Shown piece after piece: positions 18,674 to 26,935 of a stretch of DNA of 64,000 bases. Position 1 is the stretch's first letter. Each line of letters begins with the position of its first letter. The position numbers and the translations under genes are program-made. The notes below the pieces were generated by a model that worked only from the letters and a program-made list of their open reading frames with translations, made no database searches and was not told the origin of the DNA. The stretch is from Hydrotalea flava. GTDB taxonomy: Bacteria > Bacteroidota > Bacteroidia > Chitinophagales > Chitinophagaceae. The DNA is taken from positions 124,001-188,000 of the forward strand of contig NZ_LUHG01000039.1 of assembly GCF_001623405.1 (NCBI RefSeq), in the 5' to 3' direction.

Positions 18674-19200
18674 TACCAGTTCATTCTTTCTTTGAGTGAT
18701 ATAATATGCGCTGTATGATGTTTTCCATGCCAGGCATATAAACCTAATAACAACCACAAACTCATTTCTCTTCCTTGTTCGGGATGAATAACAGTTCGTT
18801 CAAAATCCTGTTGTGATAAATCTTTTATTGCTGCATACCATCTTCTATGCAAAGCATGCAATAGTGTTAGTGAAACATTAACAGGTACCGTTTCATTATC
18901 TGCCAGTAATGCCCAGGCTTTTTCTTCATAAGGTTTAATAACAGGTTTTAATTCTGTTAAACCCAATTTAAATCTGATGTAGGCATTCATGTGGCTGTCT
19001 GCTACATGGTGTATCAATTGCTTCACCGTCCATCCACCATCGCGATATGTTGTGTTTAATTGAGCTGCGTCTAATGTTTGTACAGCTCTTTCCAGTTCTT
19101 CGGGCAATAACTGAATATCTCTTAACCATTCAATTTTTTGGGCCTCAGAAAATGGCTTCGGTTCATATTTCCCAATTGGGTAACGCTCATCTTTTTGCAT
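18673..19200 (-). CDS. DinB/YfiT-family putative metal-dependent transferase
   Basis: Four-helix DinB-superfamily protein of the YfiT / bacillithiol-transferase type. The expected metal ligands are visible: His-His in LIHHVADSHMN near residue 66, and HGKHHTAHI near residue 160. The N-terminal RYPIGKYEPK is characteristic of YfiT. 175 residues, normal length. Known members transfer bacillithiol or act on electrophiles; whether this organism makes bacillithiol cannot be judged here. 7 bases downstream of the ABC ATPase gene. Confidence 0.85.
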   Translation of the reverse strand: MQKDERYPIGKYEPKPFSEAQKIEWLRDIQLLPEELERAVQTLDAAQLNTTYRDGGWTVKQLIHHVADSHMNAYIRFKLGLTELKPVIKPYEEKAWALLADNETVPVNVSLTLLHALHRRWYAAIKDLSQQDFERTVIHPEQGREMSLWLLLGLYAWHGKHHTAHIISLKERMNW

Positions 19201-19207
19201 AGTGGTA

Positions 19208-19969
19208 TTATTCTTCTCTTAATGATTTGCCGGTAAGATGTATAAAAACATCTTCCAGCGTTGCTTTTTTCACTTCTTTTGTTCGTTCAAAACCGGTTGC
19301 TACCAAATTATCGATTAATTCATTTGGGGTAGCGATTGATTTTATTTTTCCACTATCAATAATGGCCACCCTGTCGCAAAGTTCCTCTGCCTCATCCATA
19401 TAGTGCGTTGTAATAATTACGGTAGTTCCGGTTGATCGAATGAGTTTGATTAAATCCCATAAATTACGACGAGCCTGCGGATCTAAACCGGTGGTAGGTT
19501 CATCCAAAAAAATAATCTTGGGATGATTAATCAGTGTGGTAGCCAATGAAAACCGCTGCTGTTGCCCTCCGCTCAACTCCTTATATTTTGCTTTGGCTTT
19601 ATCGGCTAATTTTACTTCTTCTAATATTTTCTTTTTATCGATGGTTTTATTGTATAAACCTGCAAACAAGTCGAGCAATTCGTTCAATGTTAAACCGGGA
19701 TAATAGCCACTCGATTGTAATTGTACACCTATAATTTGTTTAATTTCATTTGGATTTTTATCTAAATCAAACCCATCTACCCAAATTTTGCCGCTTGTTT
19801 TTTCTTTTAGCGTTTCTATAATTTCAAGAGTGGTTGATTTGCCAGCACCATTGGGACCCAGTAAACCGAAAATTTCGCCTTCCAATACCTGAAAACTAAT
19901 GCCTTTTACTGCGGCTACATTAACGTAATTTTTTGTAAGTTCCTTTACTTCAATAATTGTTTTTTGCAT
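19208..19969 (-). CDS. ABC transporter ATP-binding protein (ABC-2/drug or antibiotic type)
   Basis: Nucleotide-binding subunit with Walker A GPNGAGKST (about residues 38-46), signature LSGGQQQRFSLA and Walker B IIFLDEPTTGLDPQ, followed by the switch His in TTHYMDEAE. 253 residues; the C-terminal ATLEDVFIHLTGKSLREE is typical of ABC-2 exporters. No ABC-2 permease lies next to it: the upstream gene encodes only a two-helix protein. It is therefore an orphan ATPase in this operon, or it works with a permease encoded elsewhere. Confidence 0.9.
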   Translation of the reverse strand: MQKTIIEVKELTKNYVNVAAVKGISFQVLEGEIFGLLGPNGAGKSTTLEIIETLKEKTSGKIWVDGFDLDKNPNEIKQIIGVQLQSSGYYPGLTLNELLDLFAGLYNKTIDKKKILEEVKLADKAKAKYKELSGGQQQRFSLATTLINHPKIIFLDEPTTGLDPQARRNLWDLIKLIRSTGTTVIITTHYMDEAEELCDRVAIIDSGKIKSIATPNELIDNLVATGFERTKEVKKATLEDVFIHLTGKSLREE

Positions 19970-19971
19970 GA

Positions 19972-20478
19972 CTAAAAATTTATGGCCAATCCTATTTTAT
20001 TTGCCGAAAATCCAATACCTGCTTGTATTTTAGGTAGTTTTTGATGCTGCTTTTCATTAAAAAACTGAACTGCCATGAGCAGGTTTTTCTGCCCCGAAGC
20101 TATTAAATATCCGCCAACAATGGTTGAAGTAAATCCGGCACCTATTAAAATCCAGCCGGGTGATTGGTGGTTATTGGAAGCCAGCCCAATGCCTGCGCCC
20201 ATCATACCTGCACCCAGCACACCCAAAATATTACCGAAAATTTTGTTCGACTGATGTTTTTGATACAAATGCATTAACAGGGGGTCACCCATTCGGTAAA
20301 AAAGGGCTTTAAACTCTCTGGCACCGCGGTACAGCGTGTCCGCATATAAAAAGGTATTGGTTTTCGGATTAATGAAATAATTCAGTTTTCCGGGATCTAA
20401 TACCTGCTGTGCCTTTACATTGTTTTGTAACCCACCCACCAATAATAGCATACACAAAATTTTAAAAATTGGCTTCAT
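19972..20478 (-). CDS. Hypothetical membrane protein
   Basis: I do not recognise the family. 168 residues: a signal peptide or anchor (residues 5-23, ending KAQQV), a soluble stretch, then two Gly-rich hydrophobic helices (about 85-103 FGNILGVLGAGMMGAGIGLA and 113-130 ILIGAGFTSTIVGGYLIASG). Glycine-zipper spacing suggests tight helix packing in a membrane. It starts inside the end of fbp (17-base overlap) and ends 2 bases before the ABC ATPase start, so translation is coupled. A partner role for the ATPase is possible but it does not look like an ABC-2 permease. Confidence 0.65.
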   Translation of the reverse strand: MKPIFKILCMLLLVGGLQNNVKAQQVLDPGKLNYFINPKTNTFLYADTLYRGAREFKALFYRMGDPLLMHLYQKHQSNKIFGNILGVLGAGMMGAGIGLASNNHQSPGWILIGAGFTSTIVGGYLIASGQKNLLMAVQFFNEKQHQKLPKIQAGIGFSANKIGLAINF

Positions 20479-21490
20479 TTGTTTCCTTTAAATAGTTTTC
20501 TAATTCATCCATCATCTGCCTGCTGCCAATAAACAATGGCGAACGTTGATGCAATTGATGGGGTTGTACATCTAATACCCGTTGTTGCCCATTGGTTGCC
20601 CTTCCGCCTGCCATTTCAACTATAAAAGCCAATGGATTGCATTCATACAATAATCTTAACTTTCCATTGGGACGGTCAGTTGTTCCGGGATACATAAAAA
20701 TACCACCCTTTAACAAATTGCGATGCACATCGGCTACCATACTGCCAATATAACGCTGGGTATATGGCCCACCCTCCGACTTTGGTTTTTGCTGACAGGC
20801 TGTGATATATTTTTGTACGCCTTTGTCGTATTTAAAAAAATAACCGTGATTCACAGAATAAAAATTGCCGGTTGCCGGGCATTGAATATTGGGATGGCTC
20901 AGGCAGAATTCACCAATCGAGGGATCTAACGTAAATCCATTGGCACCACGTTTGGTAGCATATACCAACATGGTAGATGAACCGTAAATAATGTAACCTG
21001 CTGCCACCTGCTTGTTACCGGGTTGTAAAAAATCTTCCTTAGTACAAGGCGTGCCTTTAGGGCTAACCCTTCTAAACACACTAAAAATGGTTCCAATAGA
21101 AATATTTACATCAATATTTCCACTGCCATCTAAGGGATCAAACAAAACAACATACTTACTGTTGTTGCTCACCTCATCATCAAAAATTACAAAATCCTCT
21201 AATTCTTCACTGCCAATACCTGCACAGCTAATGCCATGTTGTAATGCCCCCATAAATTGGTTGTTGGCAAAAATGTCTAATTTTTTTACATCCTCACCTT
21301 GTACATTAATGGAACCTGCATCACCCAAAATATCAACTAAACCTGCTTTATTTACTTCTACATTTACACGTTTCGCAGCGAGGCCCATATCGCGCAGTAA
21401 GCTACTTAATTCACCTGTAGCAGTAGGGAACTGTCTTAACTGCTGAATAGTAAATTCATCTAAGGTTAAAATTTTTCTGTTAACCACCAT
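20462..21490 (-). CDS. fbp: Fructose-1,6-bisphosphatase class 1
   Basis: Gluconeogenic enzyme hydrolysing fructose 1,6-bisphosphate to fructose 6-phosphate. The metal site FDPLDGSGNIDVN is at about residue 117 (usual form FDPLDGSSN, so Ser to Gly at one position), with an upstream acidic pair in GIGSEELEDF. The substrate-binding region includes RYIGSMVADVHRNLLKGGIF and YECNPLAFIVEMAGG. 342 residues. First gene of a five-gene minus-strand operon with overlapping or near-touching genes down to 18113. Confidence 0.95.
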   Translation of the reverse strand: MVVNRKILTLDEFTIQQLRQFPTATGELSSLLRDMGLAAKRVNVEVNKAGLVDILGDAGSINVQGEDVKKLDIFANNQFMGALQHGISCAGIGSEELEDFVIFDDEVSNNSKYVVLFDPLDGSGNIDVNISIGTIFSVFRRVSPKGTPCTKEDFLQPGNKQVAAGYIIYGSSTMLVYATKRGANGFTLDPSIGEFCLSHPNIQCPATGNFYSVNHGYFFKYDKGVQKYITACQQKPKSEGGPYTQRYIGSMVADVHRNLLKGGIFMYPGTTDRPNGKLRLLYECNPLAFIVEMAGGRATNGQQRVLDVQPHQLHQRSPLFIGSRQMMDELENYLKETNEANF

Positions 21491-21587
21491 GGCATTTTAT
21501 GTTTTCGATAAAGATAAAGGGCAGATAGAATACATACAATATTTTTTTATGCAATCGTGTTCGCCCTACACATTAAATGCCACCCTG

Positions 21588-22112
21588 TTAATTTGGTTTA
21601 TATATAAAAATTTGGGTAAAATATAAATTCCCATCATTACTTTGTGCAATACCAATGGCTGTTAAATTATAATTTCCTTCAATATTTTTTTTATGACCTG
21701 GACTATGCAGCCAGCCATTTACAACAGCCTGGGCATCTAGATGGCCTAATGCAACGTTTTCTGCACCGCCACGCAAATACCCCAATTTACTTTTAATGGC
21801 ATTAAATCGATTATCGAAACCAGCATGCCCAAAAACAACCCGGTGTTTGGCCATATCGTTACTATGCTCCACTGCTTCAGTGTAAATCGTCTTATCCCAT
21901 TGTAAAGGAGCTAAGCCCATACCCGTTCGATGTAGATTAATGTAATACAACACATCTTTCTCCATTTTTGCAAAATTGGTAGCAGCGGGGCCATGTAAAG
22001 TATCAGTACCAATACAACCATTGCCAACAAAAGCCAAAGTAATCAGCGATAATTTTACAGTTTTAAATAGGAGTGAAAATAGCATTGTATTATTTTTTAC
22101 ATGTAAATTCAA
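21588..22112 (-). CDS. CAP/SCP-domain secreted protein
   Basis: Extracytoplasmic protein with a CAP (SCP/PR1) fold, residues about 48-170: LYYINLHRTGMGLAPLQW, HSNDMAKHRVVFGH, GGAENVAL and GWLHSPGHKKNIEG are the four family motifs, with the His and Glu of the cavity present. The N-terminus has a hydrophobic leader; translation may start at ATG 22112 or ATG 22085 (MLFSLLFKTVKLSLITLAF). 174 residues. Substrate unknown; CAP domains in bacteria are usually secreted and of unclear activity. Divergent from aspartokinase. Confidence 0.85.
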   Translation of the reverse strand: MNLHVKNNTMLFSLLFKTVKLSLITLAFVGNGCIGTDTLHGPAATNFAKMEKDVLYYINLHRTGMGLAPLQWDKTIYTEAVEHSNDMAKHRVVFGHAGFDNRFNAIKSKLGYLRGGAENVALGHLDAQAVVNGWLHSPGHKKNIEGNYNLTAIGIAQSNDGNLYFTQIFIYKPN

Positions 22113-22161
22113 TAATTATACCAACAAATTTTTGGTAACCTTTTAGATGGCATAATTACTG

Positions 22162-22169
22162 TAGCTTTG
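22162..22169 (+). promoter_or_regulatory. Putative -7 box (TAGCTTTG) for aspartokinase
   Basis: Exact TAnnTTTG, leaving a leader of about 28 bases before ATG 22202. A TTTG lies upstream at 22131 but 27 bases away, which is long. Confidence 0.4.
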
Positions 22170-22201
22170 CGAATCTTCCACCTAATCATTTGTTAAATAG
22201 C

Positions 22202-23467
22202 ATGATTGTTTATAAGTTCGGCGGGGCAAGCATTAGCAATATTGATCGCATTCAACAGGTTATTGAAATTGTAAAAAACATTCCGGAAAACGAAACGGCC
22301 ATATTGGTTATTTCAGCAATGGGTAAAACAACCAATGCATTGGAAAAAGTGGTAGAAGCATTTTACAACCAGAACCCAACAGAAGCCATAGCACTTTTTA
22401 ATGTAATTAAAAACCAACATTTAACGATTGCGAAATATTTATTAGTTCAACAATACAATGAATGCTATTCAAAACTGGTTGATGTTTTTACAGAAGTAGA
22501 ATGGTTGTTACACGATAAGCCTGTAAAGGGATTTGATTATTATTATGACCAGATTGTTTGTGCAGGAGAATTACTCAGCTCTGCTATTCTGCATTTTTAT
22601 TGTAAGGAAAATCATATTGCCAGTAAATGGGTGGATGTTCGGGATGTATTGTTAACAGATAATAATTTCAGGGATGCAGCCATTGAATGGCCAATAACCG
22701 AAAACAAGGCAAAGCAAGTTTTTTTAAAAAATGATGCAGCAATTTATGTTACCCAAGGATTTATTGGTGCTACATCTGATAATGAAAGCACCACTTTGGG
22801 CAGAGAAGGGAGCGATTTTACCGCAGCTATTTTAGGCAACCTGTTACATGCTGATAGTGTAACCATCTGGAAAGATGTGGAAGGTGTGATGAGTGCTGAC
22901 CCGAAACATTTTCCCGAAGCTGTTTATATTCCTGAATTAAATTACAGTGAGGTTATTGAAATGGCGTATTATGGTGCCCAGGTCATTCATCCCAAAACCA
23001 TCCAACCATTGCAAAACAAAAACATTCCATTGCTGGTAAAATGTTTTCAAGACCCTGCACTGCCCGGTACCATCATTCATAAAACACAACAACTGCAATT
23101 ACCTCCTATACAGATTTTAAAAGAAAAACAGGTGCTGGTTACCTTGCTAAGTCTTGATTTTTCTTTTGTAGGCGGTGTATCCATGAATAGCATTTATGCA
23201 ATTTTGCAGGAATTGAAACTCATTCCAAACCTAATTCAGTTCGGTGCCATTTCTGTTCAAATTTGTTTAGATGATAAACCGGAAAAAATTGCACAATTGG
23301 CTTTAGCTGCAGCAGCAAATTTTGATGTTCAGGTAGAAAAAGGCTTACAGCTATTCACCGTTCGGCATTACAATACAGCTATTGCCGAAAAATTAAATCA
23401 GAAAAATGCAGTGGTGTTGCGCCAACAAACACCTGTTACCATTCAAATTCTAAAAAAAACTGCATAA
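22202..23467 (+). CDS. lysC: Aspartate kinase
   Basis: Phosphorylates aspartate, the first step towards lysine, threonine, methionine and diaminopimelate. The nucleotide motif is KFGGASISN at residues 5-13 (Ala in place of the usual Thr of KFGGTS); the catalytic region is LGREGSDFTAA, followed by IWKDVEGVMSADPK and YYGAQVIHPKTIQP. The C-terminal 120 residues form ACT-type regulatory sequence (LVTLLSLDFSFVGG). Monofunctional, 421 residues, no homoserine dehydrogenase domain. ATG 22202 is chosen over TTG 22190. It ends 3 bases from the convergent L,D-transpeptidase gene. Confidence 0.93.
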   Translation: MIVYKFGGASISNIDRIQQVIEIVKNIPENETAILVISAMGKTTNALEKVVEAFYNQNPTEAIALFNVIKNQHLTIAKYLLVQQYNECYSKLVDVFTEVEWLLHDKPVKGFDYYYDQIVCAGELLSSAILHFYCKENHIASKWVDVRDVLLTDNNFRDAAIEWPITENKAKQVFLKNDAAIYVTQGFIGATSDNESTTLGREGSDFTAAILGNLLHADSVTIWKDVEGVMSADPKHFPEAVYIPELNYSEVIEMAYYGAQVIHPKTIQPLQNKNIPLLVKCFQDPALPGTIIHKTQQLQLPPIQILKEKQVLVTLLSLDFSFVGGVSMNSIYAILQELKLIPNLIQFGAISVQICLDDKPEKIAQLALAAAANFDVQVEKGLQLFTVRHYNTAIAEKLNQKNAVVLRQQTPVTIQILKKTA

Positions 23468-23470
23468 AAT

Positions 23471-24223
23471 TTAATACATTACATATTTTCCTTTCTCATT
23501 AATTGTAATAACGGGCAGGGTTTTGTGTTTCTCAAAGTAATTGTATACTTTTTCCAGGCTCTCAGTAAAGTTTGCATATTCTTGATCATCCTTGGTAATC
23601 TTATCCAAATAAGCTAAACTTTTTGGGTTATTAAAGCGTACAGGAAAAATATGCACCGGTATAAAATCTTCGCCATTGTTTTTTGCATAAGATGCCAGTA
23701 AATACAATTCATCAATCTGATTATCCATAATAGGAATACAACCCACTGTTACGCAAGTCCCATGAATAAAAATATCGCTGCCGGGCTTAAGCGAATCAGA
23801 CAATAACTGGTCTGAAACATTAGGATAATTAAGACCTAATGATAAATAATAAGTACTTTTAGGATTAAACAGATTAATATAATAAAAGCCCTCAGGTACC
23901 TGATAATCCCCTTCAATTCTTTTTGGCCCTAATCCGCCGCTTAATGCACAAATTTTGTATGTTTTAAATAATTTAAAGGGTTCATTGCTATTATTCCGCG
24001 CCCATACTTCTAACTGGCTATCGTATTTAAAGCTACGGATGTATAATTGTTTGGGTGGCCAGCTTAGCCCCTCTTTTTTAAACTGTCTTTCAAGGGTATC
24101 TTCTTTTAATTTAAATGCATTTGCTACACGTACATTTGATTTTTGATAATCTACAAACGACGTTTGTGCATTTAAATGGCCAAACGAAACAAACAGTATA
24201 CAGCACAAAACAATGACTCGCAT
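23471..24223 (-). CDS. L,D-transpeptidase (YafK/YkuD-like)
   Basis: Periplasmic YkuD-fold enzyme for peptidoglycan cross-linking or modification. Signal peptide at residues 1-19 (VLCCILFVSFGHLNAQ). The catalytic motif is IFIHGTCVTVGCIPI near residue 152, with the His and the nucleophilic Cys. Surrounding sequence (LEVWARNNSNEPFKLFKTY, GPKRIEGDYQVPEGFYYIN) matches the YafK subgroup. 250 residues. Preceded at 24265 by a long palindrome. Confidence 0.87.
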   Translation of the reverse strand: MRVIVLCCILFVSFGHLNAQTSFVDYQKSNVRVANAFKLKEDTLERQFKKEGLSWPPKQLYIRSFKYDSQLEVWARNNSNEPFKLFKTYKICALSGGLGPKRIEGDYQVPEGFYYINLFNPKSTYYLSLGLNYPNVSDQLLSDSLKPGSDIFIHGTCVTVGCIPIMDNQIDELYLLASYAKNNGEDFIPVHIFPVRFNNPKSLAYLDKITKDDQEYANFTESLEKVYNYFEKHKTLPVITINEKGKYVMY

Positions 24224-24256
24224 CCGATTTTCAATTTTTTATGGGTACATATCATC

Positions 24257-24288
24257 CAAAAATCTCCATGTTGTTATAACGACATGGA
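24257..24288 (-). terminator. Palindrome, probable terminator of hpd
   Basis: 24265-24288 is a 24-base palindrome with 11 of 12 complementary pairs (TCCATGTTGTTA / TAACGACATGGA). On the minus strand it is followed by GA and five T, 76 bases past the hpd stop, so it can act as a terminator. The near-zero spacer would also suit a dimeric repressor site for the L,D-transpeptidase gene. Confidence 0.5.
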
Positions 24289-24363
24289 ATAAATATTCGT
24301 ATTAAAAACCGAAAATAAACAATCCTGATAAATCAAAAATGCGAAATTATGCAGATACTGTGT

Positions 24364-25500
24364 TTATAAATTACCCCGAAGTGCCTGTTCGCATTCAATA
24401 GCTTCAAAAAGTGCTTTAAAATTGCCCTTTCCAAAACTTTTTGCCCCCCGTCGCTGAATAATTTCAAAAAACAAAGTGGGTCTGTCTTCAACAGGTTTGG
24501 TAAAAATTTGTAATAAATAACCTTCTTCGTCCCTGTCAATTAATATCCCTAATTTACTCAGTGCCTGTACATCTTCCTGAATGTTGCCCACCCTTTCTGA
24601 CATGGTTTCATAATAAGAAGCGGGTACTTTTAAAAATTCAACACCACGATTTTGTAGAGCAATTACTGTTTCAATAATATTATGGGTTGCCAAAGCTACA
24701 TGCTGAACGCCTTCCCCATCATAAAACTCAAGGTATTCTTCTACCTGCGATTTCTTTTTACCTTTTGCCGGTTCATTAATAGGAAACTTCACAAAACCAT
24801 TCCCGTTACTCATTACTTTGCTCATCAAAGCTGAATATTCGGTTGATATATCCGTATCATCGAATGTTAAAATGTTTCTGAATCCCATTACATTTTCATA
24901 AAATGACACCCATTTATTCATTTGATTCCATCCTACATTGCCTACACAATGGTCAACATACAATAAACCGGTTTCAGTTGGCTGATAGTTTGTATTCCAT
25001 ATTTGATAGCCGGGCATGAACGGGCCGTGATAATTTTTTCGTTCAATAAACAAATGCACGGTATCGCCATAGGTATGAATTCCGCTTATTACCACTACCC
25101 CATCTTTATCGGTTAATGTTTTGGGCTCCATAAAACTTTTGGCACCGCGATGCGTGGTTTGCTGCCAGGCATCGGTTGCATCGGGTACACGTAGTGCCAA
25201 TACTTTAATACCATCGCCATGTTTAAAAATATGTTGTGCTATTGGGTGCGATGATGTAAGGGGTGTAGTGAATACAAAGGTTAATTTGTTTTGCCGCAAT
25301 ACATAACTTGCTGTGTCATGATTACCGGTTTCGGGCCCGGAGTAGGCAACACTTTGAAAACCAAATGCGGTTTTATAGTAATGGGCAGACTGTTTGGCAT
25401 TTCCCACATAAAATTCTACATAATCTGTTCCTTCCAATGGAAGGAAATCCTGAGCTGCCAGATTGGGAATACCAGTATTTTCTTTTACCTGAAAAGACAT
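24364..25500 (-). CDS. hpd: 4-hydroxyphenylpyruvate dioxygenase
   Basis: Fe(II) enzyme converting 4-hydroxyphenylpyruvate to homogentisate in tyrosine breakdown. Two VOC domains; iron ligands are expected at the His of LYVDHCVGNV, the His of GVQHVALAT and the Glu of TLFFEIIQR, all visible. The C-terminal GAKSFGKGNFKALFEAIE is the family signature. 378 residues from ATG 25500. The frame is open to 25587, but that adds 29 residues without homology. No homogentisate dioxygenase is adjacent. Confidence 0.95.
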   Translation of the reverse strand: MSFQVKENTGIPNLAAQDFLPLEGTDYVEFYVGNAKQSAHYYKTAFGFQSVAYSGPETGNHDTASYVLRQNKLTFVFTTPLTSSHPIAQHIFKHGDGIKVLALRVPDATDAWQQTTHRGAKSFMEPKTLTDKDGVVVISGIHTYGDTVHLFIERKNYHGPFMPGYQIWNTNYQPTETGLLYVDHCVGNVGWNQMNKWVSFYENVMGFRNILTFDDTDISTEYSALMSKVMSNGNGFVKFPINEPAKGKKKSQVEEYLEFYDGEGVQHVALATHNIIETVIALQNRGVEFLKVPASYYETMSERVGNIQEDVQALSKLGILIDRDEEGYLLQIFTKPVEDRPTLFFEIIQRRGAKSFGKGNFKALFEAIECEQALRGNL

Positions 25501-25816
25501 AAATACAAATTTTAATGACTGAAAAAATGAGATACAAAAGTTAGTAGTTCTGCAAATATTAGCCAGCCGAGTCCATCGCCAAGGCAAACATCAGCAAACA
25601 ATAATTTGCCCTTCTGTCATTAAATAATTTGTGTGGGTAATCTGGTAACATGAATCAAAAGTAAAACATTTAAGCAAAATGCATCATAACAATGTGCTAC
25701 CGTTTTATCTTCGCAATGGTATTGCAAACAGTATTGTTACCAATACCATTCAATAACCGTATTTTAAAAAAATACGATTTGCATTTTTGCATCATCATTT
25801 TTAAAGTATCATACCC
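25501..25816. other. 316-base intergenic region with competing hairpins
   Basis: Lies between divergent hpd and purK and holds no convincing gene. Arm AATGGTATTG (25715-25724) pairs perfectly with CAATACCATT (25741-25750). The nearer GTATTG (25731-25736) can pair with the same CAATAC (25741-25746). A third hairpin is CGTATTT-TAAAA-AAATACG (25758-25776). CATTTTTG near 25782, one base off the -7 consensus, is the best purK promoter candidate, which would put the hairpins upstream of transcription. Confidence 0.45.
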
Positions 25817-26935
25817 ATGAAAGTAGGCATTTTAGGCGGCGGTCAATTAGGAAGAATGTTATTACAGGCTGCGGCCAACTATACTGTAGAAACCTTTGTG
25901 TTGGAGCGTGATAAGCATTGTCCTGCAGCTCATTTATGCCACCACTTTGTGCAGGGTGATATTACCGATTACAATACAGTGTATACTTTTGGAAAACAGG
26001 TAGATGCATTAACCATTGAAATTGAAGCGGTAAATGTAGCAGCGCTGGAACAATTAGAAGCAGAAGGCATTAAAGTATATCCTTCACCCGGTGCCATTAA
26101 AATTATTAAAAATAAAATTTTACAAAAAAAATTTTATCAGCAACATCAAATTCCTACGGCCCCTTTTGTTATTACTGCTGCATTAAATGACTTATTTCAG
26201 CATACTAATTTTTTACCTGCTGTTCATAAAATTGGTGAGGGCGGGTATGATGGCAGAGGTGTTCAAATTATCAGGAATGAAAAAGAAATTGAAAATGGGT
26301 TTAATGATTCTGCTGTTTTGGAAAAAATGATAGCTATTGAAAAAGAAATTGCCATTATTGTATCGAGAAACCACAAGGGCGAAACAGCTGTTTATCCTCC
26401 CGTAGAAATGATTTTTGATCCGGTTTTAAATATCTTAGAATACCAGATTGCCCCTGCCAGAATTAGCCAGCAATTGCTATGGAAAGCAGAAGCCATTGCC
26501 ATAAAAGTGGTTCAGGAACTGAATAGTGCCGGCTTATTTGCTATTGAATTTTTAATTGATAAACAACAAGAAATTTGGGTGAATGAAACTGCACCAAGGG
26601 TGCACAATAGCGGCCATCATACCATTGAAGCCAGTTATTGCAGCCAATACGATATGCTGTGGCGCATTATTTTAGATTATCCATTAGGTAATACAAAACT
26701 CATTAGCCCCTCAGCAATGATCAATGTTTTAGGTGAACCCGGTTATAGCGGTACACCGATTTATCATGGATTAACCGATACCCTTAAAACAGAACAGGCT
26801 TTTGTTCATTTATATGGTAAACTAACCACCAAACCCGGACGCAAAATGGGGCACGTTACCCTGCTGGCTAAAGATGAAGGTGAACTGATTTACCAGGCTC
26901 ACAAAATAAAACAAACGCTAAAGGTGATTGCCTGA
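25817..26935 (+). CDS. purK: 5-(carboxyamino)imidazole ribonucleotide synthase
   Basis: ATP-grasp enzyme carboxylating AIR in purine synthesis. The N-terminal GGGQLGRML (residues 7-15) is the PurK signature; the ATP-grasp regions include HKIGEGGYDGRGV and the metal-binding Glu/Asn stretch EIWVNETAPRVHNSGHHT. 372 residues. purE, the usual partner, is not adjacent. It ends with TGA and overlaps the convergent DUF3078 gene by 18 bases. Confidence 0.95.
   Translation: MKVGILGGGQLGRMLLQAAANYTVETFVLERDKHCPAAHLCHHFVQGDITDYNTVYTFGKQVDALTIEIEAVNVAALEQLEAEGIKVYPSPGAIKIIKNKILQKKFYQQHQIPTAPFVITAALNDLFQHTNFLPAVHKIGEGGYDGRGVQIIRNEKEIENGFNDSAVLEKMIAIEKEIAIIVSRNHKGETAVYPPVEMIFDPVLNILEYQIAPARISQQLLWKAEAIAIKVVQELNSAGLFAIEFLIDKQQEIWVNETAPRVHNSGHHTIEASYCSQYDMLWRIILDYPLGNTKLISPSAMINVLGEPGYSGTPIYHGLTDTLKTEQAFVHLYGKLTTKPGRKMGHVTLLAKDEGELIYQAHKIKQTLKVIA

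Noticed and set aside
18674-18757. Longer N-terminus for the Nudix hydrolase
   Set aside because: Overlaps the DinB gene by 84 bases; the ATG overlapping its stop by one base is the better coupled start.
23955-24146. Plus-strand open frame opposite the L,D-transpeptidase, and similar antisense frames across the window
   Set aside because: They are shadows of well-supported genes, with no homology, start context or promoter of their own.
25501-25587. Longer N-terminus for hpd
   Set aside because: The 29 extra residues have no family resemblance, and ATG 25500 gives the standard length.
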